Source: Anaeromyces robustus
Taxonomy: Eukaryota; Neocallimastigomycota; Neocallimastigomycetes; Neocallimastigales; Neocallimastigaceae
Reading direction: 5' to 3'
Assembly: GCA_002104895.1 (NCBI GenBank)
Contig: MCFG01000240.1
Coordinates: 38,501-102,500 of the forward strand
Length of the DNA stretch: 64,000 nt
The notes beneath the pieces are model-generated. The model made no database searches, had not been told where the DNA came from, and saw nothing but the letters and a program-made list of their open reading frames with translations. This document shows positions 47,101 to 59,178 of this stretch, piece after piece; position 1 is the first letter of the stretch, and each line of letters begins with the position of its first letter. The translations under genes and the position numbers were made by a program.

Positions 47101-48706
47101 ATCCTACATTATGGACGACACCTTTAATTGACATTTCAATTAATGTTTCCTTCATTTTTTTATGATCAAATTTAATTTCAGGGTGTTCTGACATAATAGT
47201 AGCAGCAATACCAGCAACAATTGGTGCTGAACAAGAAGTTCCTCCAGAGGTAGTAAAACCATTTCTATCACCTTTGGATACATCTGCATTAGTTACTTCG
47301 ATTGGTGCAAAAATATCTATACAATCTCCATAATTAGATACACCGGCTCTGTAATAGGCATCACCATATAATTTTGGTGCTACACCTCCAACAACAATAC
47401 ATTGACGATATCCAGGAATTGAATTAAAATCATCACTACCAACTGGTTCACATCCATTCATATTTCCATTACCAGCTGCTGAAATTAAAATAACACCCAT
47501 TTGAGATAATTCTTTTAGTTTATTTCCTTCTGTTTCTGAATAACCACCACTACCAACAGATAAACTGACAATGGATTTATTTGGTTTTGCATGCTGTGTA
47601 ATATAATCTAAACCTTTTATAACAGATCCACCAGAGAAATCTATAGCAACCATGTGAAGATTAGCATTTTTAGCTACACCATATTTTTTTCCTCCCGCCA
47701 TAGAAGCTACCATAATACCATGACCTGGATAATCTTCAATTCCTGTACAATTATATCTTTCTTTTCCAGTCATTATTTCGTGACCACCTATACCAGTAAT
47801 TACATCACATGTTACTGTACGTCCAGTAGCCTCAAAATCGTTATGATGAGCATTTAAACCTTGATCAACAAAGTAAATGTCAATACCTTTACCAGCCGAA
47901 CTTGGATAATAAAAATTATTATCATAAAATTTATTCATATCATTATAAGGAGATTGAGATAAAAAGGCTAAATGATTTCTTTCAAAATCAACTTCTTGAA
48001 CACTTACATCTGACCATCCAGTTTCTTTTTTAATTTCATTAAGTTTATAATAGGTTGATTTTGAAGTAGTATTAGCTCTTTTATTTTTAATTTTATTTCC
48101 TTCTTTGTTATCATCTTTTTTGTTATCTTTTTTATTTTTATTTTCATCTTCAATTGAATAAAAATCATCTCCTATAGTTACTTCTTGAATTTTTTCAATA
48201 TATAAAACATTTTCTAACTTGTTTACGATTTCTTTAGTTTCATCTGATAGATAAACCTTAATAGCATAATAATTTAAAACAGGACAAATATGATCTACTA
48301 ATTTAGATGAAATTGGAATTAAATCAAAATCTGTATCTAAAGAACGTTTTGATAAATCAATATTTCTTTCTGGTCTAGTTTTATTAATAAAATAAAACTT
48401 TGTTTTAAGCTTATTAGAACGTTTTCTTAATTGGCTTGTAGTTTCTAATTCATTCAAATTTTCATCTATTTCACCATTTTCTAATATATAAGTATCTTTA
48501 TTATCTTCAATAACTTCATAAATATCGTTCATTCTATCATTGACTAATTCATCAATTTTATCTTGAACCTCTTCACTTTCTTTGTCATAAGTTTTATCAG
48601 ACTTTTTTCTTCTAATTGCAACTATATAATTTGCATTTTCAGCATAAATCAAAGTTATATAGTTTAATAATGCAATTAATAAAATTAAAAATTTATAATT
48701 ATTCAT
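44171..48706 (-). CDS. Secreted subtilisin-like protease with CBM18, Cys-rich and beta-trefoil modules
   Basis: 1511 residues. Signal peptide (1-22, ending IYA), propeptide (about 23-210) with a KR processing site at 209-210, and S8 peptidase domain (about 270-550) with Asp281 (YFVDQG), His329 (PGHGIMVAS), oxyanion Asn413 (SAAGNGN) and Ser491 (GGTSCSAPIVAG), so it looks catalytically competent. A hevein-like CBM18 follows (about 559-603: CSDGCCSKSGKC, NGCQSSYGKC), then about 300 residues of Cys-rich helical repeats (VCSVAKKYKSFDLL occurs, with variants), then repeated beta-trefoil (ricin-B-like) lobes with recurring VWIYN, KCL, SGDGFFKSL and QQWEIWD words. The tail is a (T)n-KK low-complexity region encoded by a TAC/AGT-type repeat, ending VTVIVTKTRKN. 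It probably acts outside the cell or on the wall, with the modules tethering it to chitin or glycans. It is paralogous to the gene at 55920-58595. Confidence 0.92.
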   Translation of the reverse strand: MNNYKFLILLIALLNYITLIYAENANYIVAIRRKKSDKTYDKESEEVQDKIDELVNDRMNDIYEVIEDNKDTYILENGEIDENLNELETTSQLRKRSNKLKTKFYFINKTRPERNIDLSKRSLDTDFDLIPISSKLVDHICPVLNYYAIKVYLSDETKEIVNKLENVLYIEKIQEVTIGDDFYSIEDENKNKKDNKKDDNKEGNKIKNKRANTTSKSTYYKLNEIKKETGWSDVSVQEVDFERNHLAFLSQSPYNDMNKFYDNNFYYPSSAGKGIDIYFVDQGLNAHHNDFEATGRTVTCDVITGIGGHEIMTGKERYNCTGIEDYPGHGIMVASMAGGKKYGVAKNANLHMVAIDFSGGSVIKGLDYITQHAKPNKSIVSLSVGSGGYSETEGNKLKELSQMGVILISAAGNGNMNGCEPVGSDDFNSIPGYRQCIVVGGVAPKLYGDAYYRAGVSNYGDCIDIFAPIEVTNADVSKGDRNGFTTSGGTSCSAPIVAGIAATIMSEHPEIKFDHKKMKETLIEMSIKGVVHNVGSTDTANRFVNNGKRSSYSDYKTPACGKGKSSCSDGCCSKSGKCLPYKFTPWEECYTENGCQSSYGKCSTTKDAIKQCEEELEKNKKCLASITSNMSLDDRIERCRNLKSGECETFIRKYVNNLSVCSVAKKYKSFDLLKNFDAKKYDSYLDICESNNYMTYKEKCRPQAEEYKECYIDENIDFNDYNQFGNMADRCSDITSKKCTNLYNKKENNLKNKLSYCEYTKIYHDKNLVKKWTGKNIYFDDRYEVHEQYKQFCQNIPEKAVQICTKFLNENKECIITKDTTNDNFDCTKFKSEKCQKFYQVYGRDGFVCEVAKKYSSFDLMNKFDNDKYDEYNKKCEMHRLNLDYNRKWIYNASIDKCLIAPTEKGKAPFVGECKNDISSMWYARSQFLTYFQPAIYTSRYMIQYDDDDPKLKIDNYYKDNHVYFNQKDGLLFPDDLRRKKKRCLSIENSKSDKVSLKPCDKYSDAQKWTFLNENPQEVKKAKTRTVWIYNRKKDMCIESGEKYNDRPTIIKCTDVKKSQWQIPVSGNGFFKSLHEGYCLNFDNVGEGKLIMKECDDKAIIMDINSSYNGKSIISSLNKNKCLGSMNTENKDELRLRMNRCNEANEDQQWEIWDRNPSAVNNAKTRTVWIYNPKLNKCLISGTRFTNRPQIGNCNAANNRAKWNIPTSGDGFFKSLYEGNYCLNAPSNYDNGTIVMRECNSNAIIKDIKSSYNGESIIATSNDNKCLGILQSGESNEARLNMNPCNKNANDQHWEIWDRNPIEINNKKPRTVWIYNPVLKKCLISGTRTTNRPQMGRCNMSDNRAKWDIPVSGDGFFKSLYQGDCLYVSDLNDNGTTVMRQCNGNAIIIDIKSSYNGKSITSTLYNNKCLGLLQSGEQNEGRLNMNPCNKNANDQQWEIWDKEPITTTTTTKKTTTTTKKKTTTTTKKKTTTTTKKKTTTTKKTTTKKKTTTTKNSNKKVVTVIVTKTRKN

Positions 48707-50945
48707 ATTTATTTATTATAATAAAATTTCATAGAAAAATATAATTAATTTATTTTTTATTAATTTTTTTATTTATTTATTTCTATATTTTTTTTCTATA
48801 TTTATTTTTATAATATTCATCAAAAAATATTATTATTAGTTTTTTTTTTTTTTTTTAATTTAATTTGTTATTTTTATTTTTCTTAATTTACTTTTTTTAT
48901 TTTTTTTTTGTATTTTTTTCTATATTTTTTTTTATTTTTTTTTTTATTTTTTTTTATTTTTTGTTTTTTTTTTTGTTTTTTTTTTTACAAAGAAAAATTC
49001 TAAATAAAATTTTCTCTTATTTATATATTTTTTAAAGTTGATATTAAATAATATTTTATATATAATTATTTATTTTTTCTAATTTTTTTTATTAATTATA
49101 TATTTATTATATAATACAAGATTATAAAAATTAATTTTAAAATATATTTTTATATATATAATTCTGATTATTTCAATTTTTATTACATATTACATAAATA
49201 TTTTTAATCACAATTCTAATGATTATGATATTATTAACAGTAGAATTTTCTTTGTAATTAAAATTAAAAAAAAAAAAAAAATTAAAGTTATTGTTATATA
49301 TTAAATATAAAAATACTTGTAGATAATATCAGCCTAAAAATTCTAATTTATCAATTTTCAATTTATTAACAAGGAAACTTTTGTTTTTCGTCCAATAAAA
49401 TTTAAATATATTTTGTATCAAAACTTTAATTAGTATATTAAGATTTTTATAGTAATTGAATTCCATTAAAATTTGTTACGGACACAAATGAATAAAATTT
49501 AATGAGTCAATATAATAAAATTTAACAAATTTGGAAGTTTACCTTTATTATATACTAAATTAATTATGGAAAGCTATTAAAAAAATTAAAAAATAGAAAA
49601 TTCTATTTTTCTTTAAAATTTTTAATTTTATAAAAATATATGACATTAAATAATAAAAAAATGATGTAATAATAATAATTTTTATAATTTTATAATTTAA
49701 TTAATTTTTTTAATTTAAAGTATTAATTATTATTTATTCAGTATGAAACTATAAATGAAAAATAAAATAGTATTGTAGCAGTTTATGGTACAAATTATTA
49801 AATAAATACATAATATAATTCTTTTTGTAGATATTCAAATTATTATATACAAATTATTAACTAATGATAATATATGGTCAATCAATTAAACTTTTATAGA
49901 ATTGACTAATCTATATATATTCTTTATATTTTAATTTTAATTAATTTTACAATTTTACAATTGAAATAGTTTTATTATTATTAATATTTATTATTGAAAC
50001 AATTTAGATTATATAATATGAAGATTTAAGTTATCTTTAAATAAAAAGAATTAATTATTTTTTATTTATTAAAATTTAAATTATTTTATTTCTTAACGAA
50101 GTAAAAAACCATAATAAATATATTTATTAATAATAACAATATATATATATAATATGTTAATAATTATAGTTTATTAACGAAAAAAAAAAAAGAACAAAGA
50201 AAAGATGATAATCACTTTAAAAATATTAATTAAAAAAAAATGATAAATCTGAAATTAAAATTAAAAAAAAAAAGAGTATAATTACTATATTATTAAAATT
50301 TAATTATTTAATAATGATTGGTTAATAATTAATTATAATTTTTATTAAATTAGTTTCGATTTTTATTTTATTGAACTTGATTTTATTTTATTATTATATT
50401 TATTTTGAGATATTTTATTATTATTATATATATATATATTTTTTACATATTAATAATTTATTATATATTAAATAATTTTATTAAAATAAATAAAATTTTA
50501 ATTATCATATATTCATTGATGATTTAATATTTTTTATTTATATTTTATCATTATATATACTTGTAATAAACTCAGGAAATACGAAAAATAAAAATTATCT
50601 TCATCACTTTACAAAAATATTTTGAATGTATGTTAGAAGAATCTTCAAAAAAAAAATTAAGATATAAAGGAATAATTATTGTTTTTCATCTTAAACGTAA
50701 CATGAATATAACAATATTATTATGACACATAAATTGATAAATAATTCAATATTTTGATCAATGTAAAAAAAAAATTATCAAAATATTAATAATTCCTTTT
50801 AACTGTATTAATATATTTTGTTTACATAAATTATAATCTTCTTTTTGTATTACTACAAACAATATAATGAGAACAAATGAGGATCTTTTCCAATAATTTT
50901 ATATAAAATTCATCTACATGATATTTAGATATTTAGAAATAATTT

Positions 50946-51260
50946 TCATTTTATTATACGTTTAGTTTTCGTTAATGTAACATTATCAGATAAGTTTTTA
51001 ATATCTTTATTAATATCTTCATGATTAATATTAACATAATTACTATAAAGTCTTAAATAGTTTTCTTTTTCTTCATATTTTATATTATTAAATATAAAAT
51101 AATTGTTTAAAATAATAATGAATCCAAAAATGATTCATTATTGTTACCAATTTATTTATTTAATATTTTCAATTTCTAAATTATTTTAATAATTATGACT
51201 TCCTGTATTTTTATTATTTTTTTTAAAAGAATTTTCTAACATTTTGTTAACACATAACAT
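50946..51260 (-). pseudogene. Remnant of an unidentified coding sequence
   Basis: The minus strand holds an uninterrupted coding-like stretch, NNIKYEEKENYLRLYSNYVN then INHEDINKDIKNLSDNVT, ending at a stop at 50946-50948. Upstream are pieces in shifting frames (NKMLENSFKKNNKNTGSHNY, then NNESFLDSLLF) separated by stops. Codon composition stands out from the surrounding AT-only DNA. It may be the decayed or intron-split C-terminus of a protein; the family is unknown. Confidence 0.35.
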
Positions 51261-51720
51261 ATTTACTTCAACTATCTATTTAAATTTTATTATTAAATAT
51301 TTGATAATATGTATAAATACAATATATTATTTATAAGTAAATATATAACATATATTTATATAACATATTTATATAAATCTTGTATATAATCAAATTTTAT
51401 TTTATATATATTAAAGGGTTAATTAGTTTAAATTAATATTAGTGTTTTTAATATAAATATAAAAATTAATACATAAAACAACTATTTAATTTAAAAAAAA
51501 GTTAAATAAAAGTAAGAAAATATAATAAAATTAAAACAATCTATAACAATTTAGTATTTTTATATAATTTTTATAATATTTTAATAATTATAAATATATC
51601 TGTTCTAAATTTTGTAATTTATCAGTTATCTGATATAAAATCTTTTAAAATGGATGATAGAAAAATACAGACAATACTTTTAAAATAAATAAACATAATT
51701 ATATCTTATTATACATAAGT

Positions 51721-51945
<225 letters not shown>

Positions 51946-53459
51946 ATTAAAGTGAAATTATAAACGTATAATAAATTAAAATAAAACTATAAAAAATATA
52001 ATTCCTTAAAGTATATAGTTACAAATATTATTCAACTTTATAAGTTAAATTTTAATTTTCTTTGTTTTAATATATTTTTAATTTATTCTATATTATTTTA
52101 TTATCATAATAATAAAAATTATTAAGAAATAAAGTTATTAAATAAAGGAATATAATAATTCATTATATATTTATATATATTATACTCTTTTATTTAAAAT
52201 AAATAAGATGGAGTAGAACCTAGTGGTTTAGTTATAATTATAAAAATTTAGAACAAATATACCAAAAGTACATGTATAATATGTTTCTAATAAATTATAA
52301 TTTGTTGTGACCTAAATATACCTTTGATTATATTATATAATATTTAAATTTGAAAAATATTATCCATGTACAAAATTTAGAAATAGTACTTTTTGTGTTT
52401 TGGCATGTGTACCATCCGCGGTTTTTTTTTTTTTTTTATTTATTTATTTATTTATTTTTTTTTTTTTATTTTTTTTTTTTTTAAATTTTGTTTATCATTG
52501 ATACAAGATAAACTTATATCTAATTATTTTATTTAAAGACAAGACAGCAGGGAAATATTAACAAAACAATATATTCTAATATAACACAATTTATAATAAT
52601 TATTTCATGTTTAATATAATAGTTTATTTATTTATTATTATTTATTATTACATTTTATTATAATTATAATTGAATTTATCTAACTAATATTAATATCTAA
52701 ACTAAACTTTATTATATAAACACTATTCCTTATTAATCTATGTATTAACCTAGGAAATTCTCAAATAAAATATTAAATTATTAAACTAAATATTAATTAA
52801 ACCATTATAAAAATCTCTAAACTATATTATAAAAACTCACTTGGGATTAACTTTCTCTCCATAGAAAGATCAAATATTAAAAATATAATAATAATAATTT
52901 CTTTTATATGTATTATTTAGTTATTTAGCCAATCAGAATTATTTATTTTTTCTTCTTAATACATGTTCAATCACTGTAAAGATTTGGAGTGACCACTAGG
53001 TTATTGTAGGAAATTAATAATAAATAATAATATAATATATTAAATTATTTATAACACTATTGATTATTCACTTAATTAATTAGTAGATTCATTTATATAA
53101 TATATATTTGTTCATTTATTTATGGTTGATATTTATATTTTATTTATTATTAATTGATTGTTAATATCGACTCAAAGAGTCAAATAAAATAAAATACATG
53201 AATTTATATATTCAAAAATCTATTCTAAATTATTACATGATTGGGCAAATTATTTAAAATAAGAATTATATAATTATTTAATTATTATTTTAATTAAATA
53301 AATATAATATTAAGAACTAGATAAATTATTATATTAATTAAGTGAATAATAAATTAATATTTAAATAAATTTATTTCAATGAATACATATTATTAATTTA
53401 AGTAAATTATTATCTAATAATTGAGTGAATATATTTATTATTAATTAAATAAATAATAT

Positions 53460-54050
53460 TATTCCGAAAGGTAAAGAGTAAGGTTCGAACCAGAGACAAC
53501 CAACATAATAATAGAAGCAGGTAGAACTGAGCCTAATTAGTAGCCATAATGGATCCATATCATTACAATCACCTGGTAGTAATAATATAAATCTCTATTT
53601 ATATTGAGTCTGTATCAATCATCATGTCGACCAGTTTCTATCCTGGTTGTTAAGGCGTTTCCTTAGCATACATAAGGCTTCTGGATCGACACCGCATCTA
53701 CCCCAAGCACAAGTGGTTTTCTCCTTCACGGGTTTTACACTATGGCAAGGTAGTGCACAGGTATAGTATTTGAGGCGTAGCTACTCACGCCTCATTAAAT
53801 AATATAAGTATATGAGTAGATCTTTAAGTCTGATAATGTGGGGTGCGGCTCTAAATTATTGGGCGGTTTCCTTGGTGACTACTATTCATATGTGGGGCTT
53901 GTAGACTGGATCCGTTATTAAGTTAGCGTTAGGGTTTAAGTACAAATGTAAAATATATGAATATACCAAGGGCGTCGACGCCGAAAAGGTAAGGCAGGGA
54001 ATTTAATTCCGATACATTCATGTGAAAAATCACATGATAAGTCTATAAAA
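53460..54050 (+). mobile_element. GC-richer dispersed repeat, possibly a structured or retroposed element
   Basis: About 590 bp of much higher GC than its surroundings, without an open frame. Hairpins are frequent: GAGGCGT/ACGCCTC (53772-53793), CCTTA/TAAGG (53661-53677), ACCAG/CTGGT (53630-53647) and the palindrome GGCGTCGACGCC (53971-53982). Its last 150 bases have a degraded relative at 32437-32580, so it belongs to a repeat family. Both copies end in TCTAT plus an A run, as a 3' end of a retroposon might. The GGTTCGAACC word at 53482-53491 resembles a tRNA T-loop, but no tRNA fold forms around it. Confidence 0.5.
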
Positions 54051-54333
54051 AATGTTTATCATCATAATTTTAAAATTATTTATATAACAATATCATATAT
54101 CATATCATATCATATATAATATCATATATTACATATCTATATATTTATATTAATAATATATATATATTGAATATAAATTGTATTTTTTTAATATTTTTCT
54201 AGTTCTAAAATCTTTTATATTTTAATTTTTTTGTTAATTTTATTTATATATATAATAATATATTATATAATTTATTTAAATGTTTTTTTTAAATTAAAAA
54301 AAAAATTAAGACTATTTTCCATTATTCCATTAA

Positions 54334-54388
<55 letters not shown>

Positions 54389-55919
54389 ATATAAATCATA
54401 TATAATAAGTAAATGAATATATAATAATCAGTAATAATAAATAATAAATAATAAATAATAAATAATAATAAATTATAATAAATAATAATACATAATAATC
54501 ATATTTAAATATTTACTTTTAAAAATAAATTTTAATATTTAAACGTTAAATATTGTTTAAATATTATAGTAAATTAGTATAAAAGATTATTTATTGTTAG
54601 AATAAAAACTATTTACTAACTGTATTTATCTTTATAAATAATGGAAAATTAACAAAAAAAGAATATTTTTATAAGAATTTTAAAAATTTTAAAAATTTTA
54701 AAAATTTTTTTATTTTTTTTTTGTGTCATCATAAAATTAAAAAGAAAAAAAAATAAATATCAGATTAAAAAAAATTTTTTTTTTTTGAATTTATTAACAG
54801 TCAGTTAATTTAGTTTAAGTAATTATGTTAATTTTTTTTAATATATTTATGATTAAGAGTTACAAATATTTAACTTTTGTTAAGTTACATGCTTTTGTGT
54901 TAATACAATGTAACTTGTTCATACACATTAAATTTAATAGCATTAAATTTTAATACATAATACATTTAATACATACTTCACATATTTCATATATTTAATT
55001 CATTATTTTATATATATATATATTTTTATATATAATTTATTAAATCTTTATTACATAATGAATATGAATATACAATAATATATTAATAACACTAATATTT
55101 ATATAACATTTATTTTTATTATGAAAGTACTTGTTTAAATTTTTTTTATTTTTATTTTTAATTTTTTTTAATTACATATTATTTTATTTTAATTAAATAT
55201 TATTTTATTTTAATTACATATTATTTTATTTTCTATTTATTATTTTATTTTTATATATTTACTATTTTATTTTTATATGTTGAATAAATTTTATATTAAA
55301 TTTATTTCAAAGTATATTATCATTCTATTATTCTATAATTATAAATATATAAATTATAAATAAAAGAAAAATATTCTTTACATTTTAATAACATTATTAT
55401 TTAAATATTTAAATATTATAAGTAGGTTAAATCCATTTCCTTATAATATTTTTAAATTTCACTAAAAATTTATGAAAATTATTATTAAAAATAACAATAA
55501 TAATAATTTTTAATTATAATAATATTCAAAATTAATATAATATAAATTTTGAATTTCATCTATTTAAATTTTTAGTGTTAAAGATTTTTGAAATGATTTG
55601 TTAATTTAATATATACATATAAATTATTCAATAAACAAATCTTATAAATAATATACATATTAATCATATATACATAAACTATATATATATATTTAATGAT
55701 ATAATGATATTTATATATTAAATAATGCATATATATAGTGTGTATTTAATAGAAATTAATTTTTTAATTTTTTTTTTTTTTTTCCTTTATAATAATGATT
55801 TTATTTTTTTTTTTTTTTATTTTTCATTTTTTTTATTTTTTTATTTTTTTTATTTTTTATTTTTTTTTCCTTTTATTATAATGATTTTATTTCCCCCCTT
55901 CTTTATGGTAATAATTTCA
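54051..55919. other. AT-rich spacer, no gene seen
   Basis: Contains (TAAA)n at about 54329-54391, AAT-type repeats at 54430-54490, a three-step AAAATTTT repeat near 54685, and T-rich DNA at 55760-55870 near the 3' end of the next gene. The 69-codon plus-strand ORF at 55725 is a poly(F) artefact. Confidence 0.75.
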
Positions 55920-58595
55920 TTAATTTTTCTTTGATTCTTTAATAGTTTTTTGAGATGCAATAGTTTTTTTAATTGTTTTTTTAATTGTTTTAATTTTCTT
56001 TATATTCTTACACTTTTTATTATTTTTACTTGGATTGATAGTTTCATTAGCTTCATCAACTAAAACTGAAGTAATATTAGGTTCTTCTAATGTAGTAATA
56101 TTGGTAGATTCTTCAAACTCTATATTACTAGTATTACAAAGTTCAATAAATGCATTATAATATTCATAATAATGATCAAGATTAAAAGAGTATTGAGTTG
56201 TTTCATCTTGTGGTAAATAATCAATAACATCATTAAGAGTATAACAAGAATGTAAATTTTCTTTTAATCCATTCTCTTTTTCATTATATAAAGAAGAACA
56301 TTTTTTTGATTTTAAATTATTGCAAATATGTATAAATTTATCATCATTTTCAAATAATTTATCATCATTCTTTAATTTTTTATATTCATTAACTATAGAA
56401 TAATTAAGATTTAAACATTCTTCATAATATTTCTTCTTTTCTTCACAATCATTGTAAACTGTAACAAAATTATTTTTACAAATTTCAACGGCATTAGAAT
56501 AATTTTCTTGGTTAAGATTATCAATATATCCAAAAGATTTATATTTTTTTGCAAGAGAACAAACAGACATATTGTTTATCAATTTCATATAATATTCTTT
56601 ACAATACCATATATTAAAACCTGAACAATTTTTAAAAAGTTCTATACTACCCATTTTTGGAGAAGTATCTACCAAACATTTCTCTTTTTCTTTTAATTCA
56701 TTTTCACATTCTTCAATAGTTTTATCAATGGTTGTACAATAACCAAATTCACTTTGACATCCATTTTCAATTAAACATTCATCTAATGGGTAATATTCAA
56801 ATTGAATACATTTACCATCTTTTGAACAACATCCTTTTGAACAAGTAGCATTTGTACTCGATCCAATTCCACATTCAATATTATTATTATTATTATTGTC
56901 ATCATCATCATCATCATCATCATCATTATCATCCTTTGTAACAATACTACGTTTACCATTATTAATAAAACGATTTGGTGTATTAGAAGATGATTCTAAA
57001 TCAAGAATAACATCCTTAATAGACATTTCAATTAAAGTTTTTCTCATTAATTCATTATCATATTCAATTTCAGGATGTTCTGACATAATAGTAGCAGCAA
57101 CACCAGCAACTATTGGTGCTGCACTTGATACATCTTCGGTATAATCAGTTTCATCCATGATATCATCTATTATATAAGGAAATGTTACATCACCTGGTCC
57201 AAAAATGTCAACACATTCACCAAAGTTTGTATTTTCAAATTTATAATAACCATCACCATATATTGTAGAAGATACAGCACCAACAGTAATAGCTTTGCGA
57301 TATCCAGAAAAACCAATAAAATTATTATCTTCCTTTCCAACACAACAATTACTATCATCATCACCAGCAGTAACAATAACAATGAAACCTTTATTAATTA
57401 ACTCAGTTAATTTTTGTTCAAGTGATTTTGAATAATATAATAAATTAAAAGATATATTAACTATAGTCTTATGTGGTTTTCCATTTTTTATAACATAATT
57501 CATAGCCTTTATAATACTTTCTATAGAATGGTCTATGGCAATCATATGAAGATTAGCTTTTTTGGCTATACCATATAAACTTCCTCCTGCCATTGAAGTT
57601 ACCATAATACCATGTTGTGGATACTCTTCTATTTCAGTACAATCCAATTCTTTCTCATCTGATGGATAATGTTCTTCATTTTCATACAAGAGAGCGTCAC
57701 AAGTGATAGTACGTTCATCTGGAGTTCCTTTATAAGTATCAAAATCATTATGACTAGTAATTAAACCTTCATCAATTAAATAAATATCAATACCTTTACC
57801 AGCAGAACTTGGATAATAAAAATTATTATCATATTGATTCATATCCACTAAAGGAGATTGAGATATAAGAGATAAATGATTTGGTTCATAATCAATTTGT
57901 TGTACATTTACACCTGACCAATTAGTTTCATTTTTAATCTTATTAATATTATAATGTAGTGGTGTTGAATTTTTATTATCTCTTTTATTCTTTTTTATAT
58001 TTAATTTTTCATTTTTATTTAAGTTTTTATTTGAATTATTTGGAACTTTTTTTGATACTTTTATTTTTTGTGATTTTTCACAATATAAAATATTTTCCAT
58101 ATGACTTATTTTTTCTGCTACTTCTTTGGATAGATATGCACTAATAGCATAATAATTTGCAATTGGACTAACACGACGTACTAATTTTGATTCAAAAGGA
58201 ACATATTCAATTGTAGAATTATTTGAAGAAAAATTAATTGTTCTTTTACTATTTTTATTTCTTTCATTAATAAATAATAACTTTTTTGTTTTATTTGAAT
58301 GATGATTTTTTAAAGGATTAAAATTTAATTCTTCTAATTTATCATCTTGTTTACCATTATTTAATATATAAGTGTTTTGATGTTCATTTATGATGTCATA
58401 GATATCATTCATTTTGTCATTGATAAACTTATCAATTTTATTTTGAGTTTCTTTATTTTCATCATAATAATTTTTATCTGTTTCATTTCTCAATAATGCT
58501 ACAATGTAATTTGAATTATTTGTATTTTCAGCATGAACACCAATAAAGCAATTTAATAATAAAATTACTTTAAATAATAAAAAGTAATTATTCAT
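55920..58595 (-). CDS. Secreted subtilisin-like protein with CBM18-like domain, oxyanion Asn replaced
   Basis: 891 residues, paralogous to the protease at 44171-48706 from the signal peptide (MNNYFLLFKVILLLNCFIGVHA) onwards. The propeptide (to about 205) ends near a KKNKR site. The S8 domain keeps Asp275 (YLIDEG), His328 (YPQHGIMVTSMAGG) and Ser490 (DVSSAAPIVAG). The oxyanion Asn is Asp412 (TAGDDD), and the usual GTS before the Ser is DVS. An Asp at the oxyanion position is known in proprotein convertase 2, so reduced or specialised activity is as possible as inactivity. An Asp/Asn tract (about 555-575) leads into a CBM18-like domain (CSKGCCSKDGKC, NGCQSEFGYC), followed by two Cys-rich repeats. 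There are no beta-trefoil modules; the C-terminus is a short Lys/Ile-rich tail. Role inferred: extracellular or wall-associated. Confidence 0.9.
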   Translation of the reverse strand: MNNYFLLFKVILLLNCFIGVHAENTNNSNYIVALLRNETDKNYYDENKETQNKIDKFINDKMNDIYDIINEHQNTYILNNGKQDDKLEELNFNPLKNHHSNKTKKLLFINERNKNSKRTINFSSNNSTIEYVPFESKLVRRVSPIANYYAISAYLSKEVAEKISHMENILYCEKSQKIKVSKKVPNNSNKNLNKNEKLNIKKNKRDNKNSTPLHYNINKIKNETNWSGVNVQQIDYEPNHLSLISQSPLVDMNQYDNNFYYPSSAGKGIDIYLIDEGLITSHNDFDTYKGTPDERTITCDALLYENEEHYPSDEKELDCTEIEEYPQHGIMVTSMAGGSLYGIAKKANLHMIAIDHSIESIIKAMNYVIKNGKPHKTIVNISFNLLYYSKSLEQKLTELINKGFIVIVTAGDDDSNCCVGKEDNNFIGFSGYRKAITVGAVSSTIYGDGYYKFENTNFGECVDIFGPGDVTFPYIIDDIMDETDYTEDVSSAAPIVAGVAATIMSEHPEIEYDNELMRKTLIEMSIKDVILDLESSSNTPNRFINNGKRSIVTKDDNDDDDDDDDDNNNNNNIECGIGSSTNATCSKGCCSKDGKCIQFEYYPLDECLIENGCQSEFGYCTTIDKTIEECENELKEKEKCLVDTSPKMGSIELFKNCSGFNIWYCKEYYMKLINNMSVCSLAKKYKSFGYIDNLNQENYSNAVEICKNNFVTVYNDCEEKKKYYEECLNLNYSIVNEYKKLKNDDKLFENDDKFIHICNNLKSKKCSSLYNEKENGLKENLHSCYTLNDVIDYLPQDETTQYSFNLDHYYEYYNAFIELCNTSNIEFEESTNITTLEEPNITSVLVDEANETINPSKNNKKCKNIKKIKTIKKTIKKTIASQKTIKESKKN

Positions 58596-58978
58596 TTTTT
58601 TATATAATATTTTAGAAATATTTACTATCTCTATATATTTTTATATATTATTAATTATTTTTTTAAAACTATTTAATTATTTTTTGTATTATTGATTATT
58701 TTTATTATTATTATTATTATTTTTTTCAATTTAATTTTTTTTTTTTTTTATTTATAATATGGTTAATTATTATTTTAATAAATTTTTAAATATATACATT
58801 TATTTTTTTTATTATGAATTATAAAATTTATTATCTTAATAAATTTTTAAATATATACATTTAATTATTTTTATTTTTTTCTTTAAAATTTTTTATTTTA
58901 TTTTTTTTATTTGTTTTCTCTTAAAAAATTAGATTTTTAAACTTGTTTATAGTTAATATTATAAAGCAAAAACAAATA

Positions 58979-59178
<200 letters not shown>

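Noticed and set aside
53482-53491. tRNA T-loop-like word GGTTCGAACC
   Set aside because: The flanking bases do not pair as a T stem, and no D arm or acceptor stem is visible on either strand.
53920-53940. AACCCTAAC on the minus strand, considered as a telomerase RNA template
   Set aside because: The related copy at 32437-32580 has lost the motif and the sequence belongs to a dispersed repeat, so a telomerase RNA is unlikely.
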